Shown: positions 18,689 through 27,759, counted from the first letter of the stretch. The stretch is DNA of 64,000 nucleotides from Paenibacillus methanolicus (GCF_008124765.1 NZ_VNHS01000010.1:62001-126000); one strand, 5' to 3'. The notes: generated by a model from the sequence alone, not told the origin. A program made the numbers and translations.

Positions 18689-18705
18689 TGTTAGTTTTTG
18701 TGACA
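18689..18705. promoter_or_regulatory. GlnR/TnrA nitrogen box
   Basis: TGTTAGTTTTTGTGACA fits TGTNA-N7-TNACA without mismatch. Its centre is about 52 bp upstream of the predicted ureA transcription start, the position from which TnrA activates promoters in B. subtilis. It also lies about 205 bp before ilvD, so an effect on that gene cannot be excluded. A possible weak CodY-like stretch at 18871-18886 is not convincing. Confidence 0.8.
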
Positions 18706-18910
18706 TCAGAACAAGGGAGAGCGGTTGTTTTAGTCGCTGTCCGCTCCTTCGCGAGGGGGCGCTCCCAAGGGGTGCGATGTAGCCATTTGCCAAGCGTTGT
18801 GATAGACTATCAAATATTAAACTTACTTGCAGGACCGCTATTTAGGCGGGTTTGCGCCCGCAATAATTAGAAAAAACACAGTTGTCAGACAACGAACAGG
18901 AGGAACACAT

Positions 18911-20596
18911 ATGGCGGCAAAAAGAATGCGCTCCGACATGATCAAGAAAGGCTTCGACCGCGCTCCTCACCGCAGCTTGCTGCGCGCGGCGGGCGTCAAG
19001 GAAGAGGATTTCGACAAACCGTTCATCGCGGTCTGCAACTCGTACATCGACATCATCCCAGGTCATGTGCATCTGCAGGAATTCGGCAAGCTGGTTAAGG
19101 AAGCGATCCGCGAAGCGGGCGGCGTTCCGTTCGAGTTCAACACGATCGGCGTCGACGACGGCATCGCGATGGGCCACATCGGCATGCGCTACTCGCTGGC
19201 GAGCCGCGAGATCATCGCCGACTCGGTCGAGACGGTCGTCAATGCGCACTGGTTCGACGGCATGGTCTGCATCCCGAACTGCGACAAAATCACGCCGGGC
19301 ATGATGATGGGCGCGCTCCGCGTCAACATCCCGACGATCATGGTATCCGGCGGCCCGATGAAAGCCGGCAAAACGTCCGACGGCCGTTCGATCTCGCTCT
19401 CCAGCGTATTCGAAGGCGTAGGCGCGTACCAAGCGGGCAAACTCGACGACAAAGGCCTGCAAGAGCTCGAGCAATTCGGCTGTCCGACTTGCGGTTCCTG
19501 CTCCGGCATGTTCACGGCCAACTCGATGAACTGTCTGGCGGAAGGCCTCGGCCTCGCGCTTCCGGGCAACGGCACGATCCTCGCGGTGTCCGAAGATCGC
19601 AAGGAGTTCGTCAAGCGCTCGGCACGCCAGCTGATGGAACTGATCAAGCTCGGCATCAAACCGCGCGACATCGTCACCAAAGAAGCGATCGACAACGCGT
19701 TCGCGCTCGACATGGCGCTCGGCGGTTCCACGAACACGGTTCTCCATACGCTCGCGCTGGCGCATGAAGCAGAGATCGAGTACCCGATCTCGCGTATTAA
19801 CGAGATCGCAAGCCGCGTACCGCATTTGGCGAAAATCGCTCCTGCGTCCGACTGGCACATCGAGGACGTTCATGAAGCCGGCGGCGTCAGCGCCGTCATC
19901 AACGAGCTGTTCAAGAAGGAAGGCGCGCTGAACGGCGACGTCATCACCGTTACCGGCAAGACGCTGCGCGAGAACGTGGCCGGCTGCGAAATCCTCAACC
20001 ATGAGGTTATCCGTCCGATCGACAATCCGCATTCCCAGCAGGGCGGTCTGGCCGTCTTGTTCGGCAACATGGCTCCGGAAGGCGCAATCATCAAAGTCGG
20101 CGCGGTGGACAAGTCCGTCGGCGGCTACCACAAAGGTCCCGCGATCTGCTTCGACTCCCAGGAAGCGGCTCTGCAAGGCATCGCGAACGGCCTGATCAAA
20201 GAAGGGCACGTCGTCATTATCCGTTACGAAGGTCCGAAGGGCGGACCGGGCATGCCGGAGATGCTCGCTCCGACGTCCCAGATCGTCGGCATGGGTCTTG
20301 GCGCGAAGGTCGGCCTGATCACCGACGGCCGGTTCTCGGGCGCATCCCGCGGCATCAGCATCGGCCACGTCTCGCCTGAGGCGGCCGAGGGCGGACCGCT
20401 CGCCTTCGTGAACGACGGCGACATCGTCGAACTCGACATGAACAACCGCACGATGAACGTGCTTATCAGCGACGAAGAGATGGCGACCCGCCGCGCGGCA
20501 TGGACCGGCTTCGAGCCGAAGATCCGCAAAGGCTACCTGGCCCGCTACTCCCACCTCGTCACGAACGCCAGCATGGGCGGCGTCATGAAAATCTAA
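18911..20596 (+). CDS. ilvD: Dihydroxy-acid dehydratase (IlvD)
   Basis: 561 residues from the ATG at 18911 with AGGAGG seven bases upstream; the frame is open further back without a ribosome site. It converts 2,3-dihydroxyisovalerate and its methyl homologue to the 2-keto acids in valine, isoleucine and leucine synthesis. The Fe-S cysteines appear in CNSYID, NCDKITPGMMMGA and CPTCGSCSGMFTANSMNC, and the last motif fixes the family. IlvD/EDD paralogues include sugar-acid dehydratases, but length and motifs favour IlvD. It is monocistronic with a very long terminator hairpin. I looked for a T-box leader upstream and did not find one. Confidence 0.96.
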   Translation: MAAKRMRSDMIKKGFDRAPHRSLLRAAGVKEEDFDKPFIAVCNSYIDIIPGHVHLQEFGKLVKEAIREAGGVPFEFNTIGVDDGIAMGHIGMRYSLASREIIADSVETVVNAHWFDGMVCIPNCDKITPGMMMGALRVNIPTIMVSGGPMKAGKTSDGRSISLSSVFEGVGAYQAGKLDDKGLQELEQFGCPTCGSCSGMFTANSMNCLAEGLGLALPGNGTILAVSEDRKEFVKRSARQLMELIKLGIKPRDIVTKEAIDNAFALDMALGGSTNTVLHTLALAHEAEIEYPISRINEIASRVPHLAKIAPASDWHIEDVHEAGGVSAVINELFKKEGALNGDVITVTGKTLRENVAGCEILNHEVIRPIDNPHSQQGGLAVLFGNMAPEGAIIKVGAVDKSVGGYHKGPAICFDSQEAALQGIANGLIKEGHVVIIRYEGPKGGPGMPEMLAPTSQIVGMGLGAKVGLITDGRFSGASRGISIGHVSPEAAEGGPLAFVNDGDIVELDMNNRTMNVLISDEEMATRRAAWTGFEPKIRKGYLARYSHLVTNASMGGVMKI

Positions 20597-20610
20597 TCGC
20601 CTTTCGCATC

Positions 20611-20666
20611 TAGCGAAAAGGACCTCGGCTGCCACGTCATCGTGGCCGCCGAGGTCCTTTTCGCTA
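20611..20666 (+). terminator. Terminator of ilvD
   Basis: A 19-bp perfect outer stem (TAGCGAAAAGGACCTCGGC and complement) enclosing an inner GCCACG-CGTGGC stem. The outer arm contains the T4 run. The 195 bp after it show no gene. Confidence 0.75.
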
Positions 20667-20847
20667 GGCATCCATCTATTCACGCGCAAACGTAAACCAG
20701 CATCCGCATTCGACGATGCTTCATTCGATCGTGCACGAAAGCGCATGGGGCTGCCGGCAGAGGAAGCGCCGACGTCCATGTCGCGTTCAAGTCGAATTCC
20801 GACCGATGCCTCTTTTGCTTTTGCGCGAGACACAGTGCGAACGCCGC

Positions 20848-20883
20848 AAAAAAAATGCCGCCTAGGGCGTGACGCCCCCGGCA
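20848..20883 (-). terminator. Terminator overlapping the polysaccharide deacetylase stop
   Basis: On the minus strand TGCCG...CGGCA encloses a GGGCGT/ACGCCC core, followed by eight T. The stop codon lies inside the hairpin. Confidence 0.8.
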
Positions 20884-22286
20884 GCATTGTGTCCTTCGAA
20901 ATCGTTATGAGATAATGGCGTTGTTCGTGCTTGCGGGTTCGCGTCTTTCTCTTCCAGTCCTGCCGCGGCGCTCTGCCAAGCTTGCTCGGACGGGTCGCCG
21001 CCATAGCGCTGCCAGAAGGTTTCCATCGACATCGCCATTTTGCGCGGCTTGAGTTTCTCCTTATGTTCCTTGAGCCGAGATTTTCCCGCCGGGTTCAGCA
21101 CCCGCAGCATCAGTCGCAAGTAAATCCTTGTCATCCGGTCGAACCAGCCCTTCGGCAAATCGCTGACCGTGAAGCCGAACTTCTCGACCCCTCGGTGGAT
21201 CATGCTGATCCCGTAGATGGCCCGCACGTCTTGGTACTCCTTGCGTCCGGCAATCTGGGCGGCAATTCGAGGCAGCGTGCTCTCTACTTCCCGAATCATG
21301 CGAATAGCCAGATGCATCAGCGATCTGGATTCCATCATAAAGCGGTGCAGCTTGCCGTTATCCAAGTGCAGCTCGATCACTTTATCCTTATCATGCAAAT
21401 CGCGGCCATCGCCCAGCTTCATCGTCTGGCCATGGTATTCGGTTACCCGGATATGGAAAATGCCGTCGTTGCCGATCGATTCCAGCCGAAAGACTAGGTG
21501 GAATAACTTCTCCCAGGCCAGCCAAACCGCGACCGCGCCTCGCTTCAACAGCCCCGGCAAACCTTTGGCCGCCTCTTTATGCTTATCCGTAATCGCGATC
21601 AACTCCGTAATATGCACGAAGCGGTAGCCGCGCTTCGTCCCTTCTTCCATGTAATGCTCCAGCGCCTTCAGCATGTTCGCGGGCGCATCGATATCCGCTC
21701 CCCACGTGGCGCCGCAGTCGTGCAGCAGCAGCACTTGGCCGGGCTTCAACTTCTTCATCATCCGGGCCGTCAGCCGCGGGGCGCCTACTCGCTTGCGCCA
21801 GTCGCTGAATAGCGACGACCAGAGAATGATTTGCAAGTAGCCGAGATTGGAGAAGTCGAACAGGTTGACGATCCCCCAAGGCGGGCGGTAGTAATGAACG
21901 CGTTCGCCGGTCGCCCCTTTAATGATGTCGTACGTCTTCTGAATCTGTTTCTTCACCGTTGCCGGGCGCATGAGCCAGTTGCTCTTGTGCACGTAGTTAT
22001 GGATGCCGATGACATGCCCTTCCTCGTGCATTCGTTTCAGCAGCTCCGGATGTCGCTCCGCGTGGACGCCGACGACGAAGAACGTCGCCTTTGCGTTGTA
22101 TTTCTTGAGCAAATCCAGCAGCTGCGGCGTGTATACCGGATCCGGACCATCATCGAACGTAAGTGAAATTTCGCTCTCCGCACGTCCCTTCTTGAAGACG
22201 CGAAATCCGAACGTTCGGCTGACAATCCCGGGCAGAAAGGCGTAAAAAGTCAAAAAATAAAAGCCCCATAACAATATATTCTCCAT
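20862..22286 (-). CDS. Membrane-anchored polysaccharide deacetylase-family protein
   Basis: 474 residues. One N-terminal membrane segment (about 5-25) is followed by a NodB homology domain (about 38-230): SLTFDDGPDPVYTPQLL with the catalytic Asp, GIHNYVHKSNW with the metal His, YYRPPWG, and LLLHDCG at the end. The C-terminal half (about 240-430) is a separate domain resembling the YkoP-like domain of some Bacillales deacetylases; its function is unknown. The enzyme would act on cell-wall or spore polysaccharide N-acetyl groups at the outer membrane face. Motif 2 reads H-N-Y-V-H, slightly unlike the usual H-T-x3-H, so substrate choice may differ. An extended -10 (TGTTACAAT on the minus strand) lies about 70 bp upstream. 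Confidence 0.85.
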   Translation of the reverse strand: MENILLWGFYFLTFYAFLPGIVSRTFGFRVFKKGRAESEISLTFDDGPDPVYTPQLLDLLKKYNAKATFFVVGVHAERHPELLKRMHEEGHVIGIHNYVHKSNWLMRPATVKKQIQKTYDIIKGATGERVHYYRPPWGIVNLFDFSNLGYLQIILWSSLFSDWRKRVGAPRLTARMMKKLKPGQVLLLHDCGATWGADIDAPANMLKALEHYMEEGTKRGYRFVHITELIAITDKHKEAAKGLPGLLKRGAVAVWLAWEKLFHLVFRLESIGNDGIFHIRVTEYHGQTMKLGDGRDLHDKDKVIELHLDNGKLHRFMMESRSLMHLAIRMIREVESTLPRIAAQIAGRKEYQDVRAIYGISMIHRGVEKFGFTVSDLPKGWFDRMTRIYLRLMLRVLNPAGKSRLKEHKEKLKPRKMAMSMETFWQRYGGDPSEQAWQSAAAGLEEKDANPQARTTPLSHNDFEGHNAAGGVTP

Positions 22287-22511
22287 GTCCGTTCCCCACC
22301 ATCCTAGTCTCGATCCCCGTCCGTGTGGAAGGCGGTGCTCCTGTTAGTCCTTCACTATTGTAACATACACGCGGCGAAAACGGCTATGGTTGCGAATCCC
22401 TTGCGAGGCGGCGCTGCCTGATTTTCGTGAGGCGAAATCCATTAGGAAATGCTGTAAATCTATAGTACAATCTTGATATTACTAAGAGCATACGAGAAAA
22501 GGAGTCAGATG

Positions 22512-23645
22512 ATGCTTTCCTTCTACCGAAAATATTGGCGGACCGCGTTCGATATCGCGCTCATCGTGCTCACCGTCTGGTTGATCTTGTTCACGTTCAG
22601 CTACATCTACCGGATCGCCACGCCGATTTTCCTCTCGTTCATCATTTTCATGATTATCGAACCTCCAGCCAGATGGCTGACTCGGCTCGGACTTAAGAAG
22701 TCGATCGCCGCGGGCATCTCCGTGCTGCTGTTCACGATCGTCATCGTCGGCGCCTTCCTCGGCGCGTCGGTCATCATCGCGAACCAAGTGCGCAACTTGG
22801 GCGATAATCTAGGCGCTTATCAACAATTGCTCACGACCGAATTTACGAGCAATACCTCTTACTTGAAGCAAAAGTACGAAGGCCTCAATTTGCCGGATAA
22901 CGTCATTACCGGTATTACCGAAGCGCTCGATTCGGTGACGAAGTGGGGAACCACCGTCGCGAAGAACTTCCTGTTTTCCCTCGGCGGGTATTTGACCTCC
23001 TTCTCCACCTTTATTTTTAATTTCGCGATCGGGATTATACTGGCGTATTTCCTAAGCGTGGAGATTAAAGATTGGAAACGCACCGCGAGCGAGAAGACGC
23101 CGCGCACGTTCAAGAACGCGTTCTTCTTCCTGAAGGACAACGTGTTTCGCGGCATCGGGATCTATCTGAAAGCCCAAATGAAGCTGATCTCCATTACGTT
23201 CGTCGTCATCTTCGCCGCCCTGCTGGCGCTCGGCGTGAACAACGCGCTAGCGATCTCGGCGCTTGCGGCCGTGTTCGACGTCCTGCCGCTGCTCGGCGTC
23301 GGCACCGTGTTCGTGCCATGGATCATCTACCTGTTCATCGTCGGCAACACGACGTTGGCGATCTGGCTGACGGTACTGTTCCTGTTCGTCGTGCTAACGA
23401 GACAAATTCTCGAGCCGAAGATTACGGGCGACACGCTCGGCGTATCGGCCTTCACGATGCTGGCCTTTATGATCGTCTCGTTGTCGCTGTTCGGCATCGC
23501 CGGGGCGATTCTCTCCCCGATTCTGATGATTCTGATCAAAGCGCTGTACGATCAGCGTTACTTCCACCGCTGGATCCGGGCGCCCAAGGGCGAATACGGG
23601 CCGGCCGCAGCGGAATCAAGCCCCGTCGAAGGGGATCCCTCTTAA
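22512..23645 (+). CDS. AI-2E family transporter (YdiK/PerM-like)
   Basis: 377 residues from the ATG at 22512; AAAAGGAG lies 7 nt upstream and the adjacent ATG at 22509 is equally in frame. There are about eight membrane segments in the AI-2E (UPF0118) pattern: two N-terminal helices, a soluble stretch (about 95-150), then LLGVGTVFVPWIIYLFIVGN and ILEPKITGDTLGVSAF, the family signature. Members have been linked to autoinducer-2 export or Na+/H+ exchange; sequence does not say which. It diverges from the deacetylase gene. Confidence 0.88.
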   Translation: MLSFYRKYWRTAFDIALIVLTVWLILFTFSYIYRIATPIFLSFIIFMIIEPPARWLTRLGLKKSIAAGISVLLFTIVIVGAFLGASVIIANQVRNLGDNLGAYQQLLTTEFTSNTSYLKQKYEGLNLPDNVITGITEALDSVTKWGTTVAKNFLFSLGGYLTSFSTFIFNFAIGIILAYFLSVEIKDWKRTASEKTPRTFKNAFFFLKDNVFRGIGIYLKAQMKLISITFVVIFAALLALGVNNALAISALAAVFDVLPLLGVGTVFVPWIIYLFIVGNTTLAIWLTVLFLFVVLTRQILEPKITGDTLGVSAFTMLAFMIVSLSLFGIAGAILSPILMILIKALYDQRYFHRWIRAPKGEYGPAAAESSPVEGDPS

Positions 23646-23650
23646 CGTTG

Positions 23651-23693
23651 AAAAGGCCGGATACGGGATGCGCAAACCCGTTCCAGCCTTTTT
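23651..23693 (+). terminator. Terminator of the AI-2E gene
   Basis: An imperfect stem AAGGCCGGATACGGG / CCCGTTCCAGCCTT followed by seven T. Confidence 0.75.
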
Positions 23694-23738
23694 TTGCGTC
23701 GTTCGATACGATCGTGCAAGTACCAGCTCCTTCAGTTG

Positions 23739-25589
23739 TCAGTCAATCGGGCTTTTGGCCTCCGCCTCCGAGGCCAGAATATCCATCACGCCGCGGAACA
23801 GCGCCGTCGCTTGGTTGGCCGTATTCGGCAACCGGTTCTCGGCCAACACGGCGACGGCGTAACGCGGCGAATCAACAGGGCCATAACCGGCGAACCATTG
23901 GTTGTTGCGGGGCTTCCCCGCCTTCTCCGTCTCCGCCGTGCCCGATTTGCCCGCTACTCGCCACTTGCCGGCCTGGATCGATTTCCCCGTTCCGGCCTCA
24001 ACGACTGCCTTCATCCCATCCAGCAGCGTTCGCGCCGTCTTCCGCGACACTTGGCCGTATGCCGACGGCGAAGCCTGCACCGGCAGTTCGGTAACCAGCT
24101 GACCGTTGGCGTACCGGATCTCGTGCACGATTCTCGGCTGCAGCACCCGTCCGTGGTTAAGCAAGGTGACGATCATGTTCGCCGCCTGCAGGGGCGACAA
24201 TCTCACATCTCGCTGGCCGATGCCGGTTTGCGCCAGCACGCCGCCGTCTCGCGCTGCCTCCCCTTGGGCGAATACGGCGCCGCCTTCCTCCTCCGGCAGC
24301 AGCCGCACGGCACGTCCGAGCGGCAGCAGATCCTCCCCGCTCACCCAGCCGACTCGGCGGCCGATTCCGAGCTTGTCCGCCGTAACGGCGAGCTGTTCCG
24401 GCTGCAACCGCTCGGCAATCGACGCGAACGCAATATTGCAGGAATTCGCGAAGGCGCCCATCAAATCCAGCGTCCCGTGCCCGCTCTTCTTCCAACAATG
24501 CAGGCCGTATTTGGCATAAGTACCGTCGCAGTCGAACGTCTCGCCCGCGCGAACGGCGCGCGATTCGAGCGCCGCCGCTTCGGTGACGATCTTGAACACC
24601 GAGCCCGGCACCGCCGCGCGGATCGCATGGTTGGCCGGATCGGAGCCGGCTTGTCCGAGATGCTGCGGGTCCAACTTCGGGCGGGAAGCCATCGCAATGA
24701 CGTCTCCGTTCTTCGCGTCGAGCACGACGACCGCTCCTTCCTTCAGACCGCTTCGTTCGAGATAGTCTTCTATGCGCCGCTCGATGTTCCGATCCAACGT
24801 CGTGACGACGCGAAGCGGATAGTACGGATTGCGCGATCCCCTCAGCCGCATATCCAGGCCCGGCAGAGGCTGCGACTTCGCATCCGTATAGAACGAGACG
24901 CCGGTCGGCCCCGCGCCCCGCAGCAGCGGATCGAGCGCGCGCTCCAGTCCCGCGCCGCCAAGCAGCGTCGTCTCGCGGATGCTGCCATCCGCCAGCGCCG
25001 CCCCGTAATGCGAGCGGATATATTCCGGATGCTGGCTGACATAGCCTAACGCCTGCGCCGCCAAGTAATGATGCGGGTATCGGTTGTGGTAAGGCAGCAC
25101 CCGGACTCCGTTCAGCCTTAAGCTTGCCAGCAAGGCCGCTTGTTCGGCCGTCAGCGGAGTCGGTGCCTGTCCGCCTGGCGCGGTCCAGAAGGCCGGCTCG
25201 CGCAGCCCGTTCATCCAACGGGACAACTCGACCTCGGATACGCCGAGCGCCCCGGCCAGCCGGATTAGCGCATGATACCGGGCGGCGGCATCCGTCTGCC
25301 GCGCCTCTTCCTTCATCGGGAACACGGCTAGCGCTTGATAGGACTCTCCGGTCAGCGCCGCCCCGTTCCGATCGTAGAAGTCCCCGCGGCCCGAATCCAA
25401 TACGAGCGAGCGCTCCCGCTGCATGACCGCCTCGTTGCGCCAATCCTCCCGCAACCCGGCCGCCAGGCGAGACGGCGCGATCTGCAGCCAAGCCAGACGG
25501 ACCAGCAGAACGGCAAGCAAACCGCTCATGCCCAGCAGGATAAAGAAGATGCGTCCATTGCGTTGTCCGCGAAGCCCATTCCCTTTCAT
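23739..25589 (-). CDS. Class B penicillin-binding protein (transpeptidase)
   Basis: 616 residues with GGAGGG before ATG. An N-terminal membrane anchor (about 14-36) precedes a dimerisation region and a transpeptidase domain. The three active-site motifs are present: SVFK (Ser nucleophile) near residue 330, SCN of the SxN motif, and KSG in AGKSGTAE near the C-terminus. The protein crosslinks peptidoglycan outside the membrane. It lacks PASTA repeats and a glycosyltransferase domain, so it is neither PBP1 nor a typical SpoVD/PBP2B; it is closer to PbpA/PbpI-like class B proteins. No cell-division or spore genes adjoin it. Confidence 0.92.
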   Translation of the reverse strand: MKGNGLRGQRNGRIFFILLGMSGLLAVLLVRLAWLQIAPSRLAAGLREDWRNEAVMQRERSLVLDSGRGDFYDRNGAALTGESYQALAVFPMKEEARQTDAAARYHALIRLAGALGVSEVELSRWMNGLREPAFWTAPGGQAPTPLTAEQAALLASLRLNGVRVLPYHNRYPHHYLAAQALGYVSQHPEYIRSHYGAALADGSIRETTLLGGAGLERALDPLLRGAGPTGVSFYTDAKSQPLPGLDMRLRGSRNPYYPLRVVTTLDRNIERRIEDYLERSGLKEGAVVVLDAKNGDVIAMASRPKLDPQHLGQAGSDPANHAIRAAVPGSVFKIVTEAAALESRAVRAGETFDCDGTYAKYGLHCWKKSGHGTLDLMGAFANSCNIAFASIAERLQPEQLAVTADKLGIGRRVGWVSGEDLLPLGRAVRLLPEEEGGAVFAQGEAARDGGVLAQTGIGQRDVRLSPLQAANMIVTLLNHGRVLQPRIVHEIRYANGQLVTELPVQASPSAYGQVSRKTARTLLDGMKAVVEAGTGKSIQAGKWRVAGKSGTAETEKAGKPRNNQWFAGYGPVDSPRYAVAVLAENRLPNTANQATALFRGVMDILASEAEAKSPID

Positions 25590-25647
25590 GCGATTCCCTC
25601 CGGGAGCTTGTGTGAAGCCGTTTGCTTCCCATTATCTCCTGAGGGTA

Positions 25648-25788
25648 CCTCCCCCAAACCCCCTCCGCCGAGGTGGCCCCAAAGGGCTTTGCCCTCTGGA
25701 CTCCCTTTTTCGTGCTAACACGTTAAGTTGGTGGATGGCGGGCGCTTTCGTGCTTGGCACGCTTTTGCCCTGATGGGCAAAGCTTAAG
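25648..25788 (+). repeat. Dispersed structured repeat, copy C1
   Basis: The 5' hairpin is CCCCCT-CCGCCG-AGGTGG (one mismatch), followed by CCAAAGGGCTTTGCCCTCTGG, ACTCCC and TTTTTCGTGCTAAC. The 3' hairpin reads TTTGCCC-TGAT-GGGCAAA: here both arms have changed together relative to the TTTGTCC/GGACAAA of the other copies, which is a compensatory substitution. Copy C2 follows in tandem. Confidence 0.85.
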
Positions 25789-25794
25789 GCGCTA

Positions 25795-25993
25795 CTCCCT
25801 CCTCCGGCGTTTCTTTCTCCTCCCACCTTCTCCGCAGAGGAGGCTCCAAGCATATGCTTCCGATGAGCGCTTTCCATTGGAAACCGCTCAGGCTCTGCCC
25901 TCTGGACTCCCTCTTCGTGCTAGTACGATAGGTCGTGGGCGGCAGATGCTTTCGTGCTTGGCACGCATTTGTCCTCGCGGACAAAGCTTACGG
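25795..25993 (+). repeat. Dispersed structured repeat, copy C2, with nested module
   Basis: In tandem with C1, between the PBP and LysR genes. It has a diverged 5' hairpin (CCTTCT-CCGC-AGAGGAGG) and the 42-bp module at 25848-25890 (AAGCATATGCTT palindrome, then a GAGCG..TTTCC / GGAAA..CGCTC hairpin). CTCTGCCCTCTGGACTCCCT, TTCGTGCTAG and the 3' hairpin TTTGTCC-TCGC-GGACAAA follow. The module sits before the central block here but after it in copy B. Confidence 0.83.
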
Positions 25994-26065
25994 TTCTACT
26001 CACGTCCTTCCTGCCTCTGCCCGTAACTTCCTGTGATGTCCGGCCTTCACATGCTGACGACAACG

Positions 26066-26093
26066 CAAAAACGGCCGGATTCCTCCGGCCGTT
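26066..26093 (-). terminator. Terminator of the LysR gene
   Basis: On the minus strand a 10-bp stem (AACGGCCGGA / TCCGGCCGTT) with a 4-nt loop, then TTTTT counting the stem end. Confidence 0.85.
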
Positions 26094-26109
26094 CACTGGC
26101 GAATGCGTA

Positions 26110-27009
26110 TTATTTGTTCATTTTGCAACCGAAATAGTCGAGCAGGAACCGTTGGAACACCGTCGCCACGAGCGGCAGCTTCTCGTTCGAACGGTAGATG
26201 AGCCCGATCGTGCGGGTGACGCGCGGCGACTGCACGCGTACCTTCGCCGGCTGCAGCGGCCCGCTTGCGTAGAGCGCCATCTCCGGCAGCAAACTGACGC
26301 CCATCCCGGCCGCCACCAGCCCGCGAATCGTATCGGTTTCCTCGCCTTCGAACCCGATGTTCGGCGTGAAGCCGGCCGCCAGGCAGGCATCCCAGACGAT
26401 CGGGCGCAGCGAGTAGCCGGGGCTGAACAGCACGAACGTCTCGTCCTTCAGCTGGGCCAGGTCGATGACCGCCTCGCCCGCCAGCGGATGGTTCGGCGGC
26501 ATGATCGCGTACAGCTCCTCGGTCAGCACCGTCTGTCCGCTCACGTGCTCGTGCGATTCCGGGCAAGGCGAGACGAATGCGAGGTCTACCTCGCCTTTCA
26601 TGACGTCGCGAATAAGGGACGGGTACATGCCTTGCTTGAAGCGGAATTTGACGTTCGGGTGCTTCTTGCGGAACGCCGCCACCACCTCCGGGATCAGCGA
26701 GATGCCAAGGCTGTGCGGGAAGCCGAGCCGAATTTCTCCGCGTTCCGGGTCGAGAAATTCATGGACGTCCATTACCGCGCGCTCCAGGTCGGCCAAGATT
26801 ACCTCCGCCCGCTTTAGGAATAGCTGACCGACCGGCGTCAGCTGCAAATTCCGCCCCTTTTGCAAGAACAGCTTCGCGCCAAGCTCTTCCTCCAGCTGGT
26901 GGATTTGACGGCTGACCGCCGACTGCGCCACATGCAGCTCCTCCGCCGCCTGCGTCACATGCTCCTTCCTTGCCACCTTTACGAAATAATATAACTGCCG
27001 AAGCTCCAT
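26110..27009 (-). CDS. LysR-family regulator, GltC-like
   Basis: 299 residues. N-terminal winged helix: MELRQLYYFVKVARKEHVTQ, AQSAVSRQIHQLEEELGAKLF. The C-terminal effector domain has GYSLRPIVWDACLAAGF and VAAGMGVSLLPE. Overall layout and several stretches (LDPERGEIRLGFPHSLGISL, GEETDTIRGLVAAGMGVSLL) resemble B. subtilis GltC, the activator of glutamate synthase. However, no gltAB or divergent target gene adjoins it, so the target is open. The ribosome site AGAGGGG precedes ATG. Confidence 0.9.
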   Translation of the reverse strand: MELRQLYYFVKVARKEHVTQAAEELHVAQSAVSRQIHQLEEELGAKLFLQKGRNLQLTPVGQLFLKRAEVILADLERAVMDVHEFLDPERGEIRLGFPHSLGISLIPEVVAAFRKKHPNVKFRFKQGMYPSLIRDVMKGEVDLAFVSPCPESHEHVSGQTVLTEELYAIMPPNHPLAGEAVIDLAQLKDETFVLFSPGYSLRPIVWDACLAAGFTPNIGFEGEETDTIRGLVAAGMGVSLLPEMALYASGPLQPAKVRVQSPRVTRTIGLIYRSNEKLPLVATVFQRFLLDYFGCKMNK

Positions 27010-27051
27010 GAAGTCCCCTCTTCCCCTCGCGCTGACAAATGCATTCCGCCG

Positions 27052-27660
27052 TTATTTTCGCGTGTTTAATACCTTATCGTACAAAAATCCGAAGCCGAAG
27101 CCGGCGATCGCTCCACCCAAATGCGCCCATACATTCGTGTTTGGCGACAGCAGCGAAGCAATAATGCCAAAGATCAGGATCGTATAGACGGTCCTGCGCG
27201 ACCCTTCGTCCATGGCCTTCTTAAACAGAGCCAGATACAAATAAATGCCATATACGCCATAGATCGCCCCGGACGCGCCGAGAGACGATATGGTATCGGT
27301 CTCCAGCAGCGCCGTACATGCATTGCCCATGATGCCGGCGAACAGGTAAAAGAACGCGTAATTGAACTTCCCGAGTATTCGCTCAAGCGGAGGGGCAAAG
27401 ACGAGAATCGCGAAACAGTTGAACAGCAGATGATCGAATCCGCCGTGCAAAAAAATCGAAGTGACATAGCGCCATGGCTCGTCAAAGCTGAAATAGTCCG
27501 TATACGGATCAACGAGCAAAACGCCGTTCCGAATGAAGTAATGATCTCCGCCCAGCCAGAAATCATAGACAAACAAAGCGATATTGATCGCAAGGATCGC
27601 AACGGTTATCGGGTAGAGTTTCAAATACGAGCGAAATCCTTCATATCTCAAAAAAATCAT
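27052..27660 (-). CDS. Rhomboid-family intramembrane serine protease
   Basis: 202 residues from the ATG at 27660 with AAGGAG 8 nt upstream; a GTG nine bases earlier is in frame but too close to the ribosome site. Six membrane segments are predicted. The catalytic Ser is in GASGAIYGVYG and the catalytic His in AHLGGAIAGFGFGFLYD, and HGGFDHLLFNCFAI is the helix-2 motif. It cleaves membrane-protein substrates within the bilayer; substrates are not predictable. It diverges from tpx. Confidence 0.93.
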   Translation of the reverse strand: MIFLRYEGFRSYLKLYPITVAILAINIALFVYDFWLGGDHYFIRNGVLLVDPYTDYFSFDEPWRYVTSIFLHGGFDHLLFNCFAILVFAPPLERILGKFNYAFFYLFAGIMGNACTALLETDTISSLGASGAIYGVYGIYLYLALFKKAMDEGSRRTVYTILIFGIIASLLSPNTNVWAHLGGAIAGFGFGFLYDKVLNTRK

Positions 27661-27759
27661 CACATGCACTCCTTTGGCAGGTATTGGACAAGCTCAAATC
27701 AATATGCTTATAATTAACAGGGTACCGACCATCCATTAAAAGGAGGCTATTGAATCCCA

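Noticed and set aside
18711..18910. T-box or other amino-acid riboswitch before ilvD
   Set aside because: No TGGNACCGCG-like antiterminator core and no terminator hairpin with a T-run before the start codon.
18842..21004. Open frame of 720 codons opposite ilvD
   Set aside because: Shadow of ilvD that also runs through its terminator hairpin; no plausible start or motif.
25861..25878. cre-like GAGCGCTTTCC inside repeat copy C2
   Set aside because: It is part of the nested hairpin module, matches the cre consensus poorly, and no promoter follows it.
25648..25993. CRISPR array
   Set aside because: Repeated blocks occur only twice here, are long, imperfect and internally palindromic, and no regular spacers or cas genes exist.
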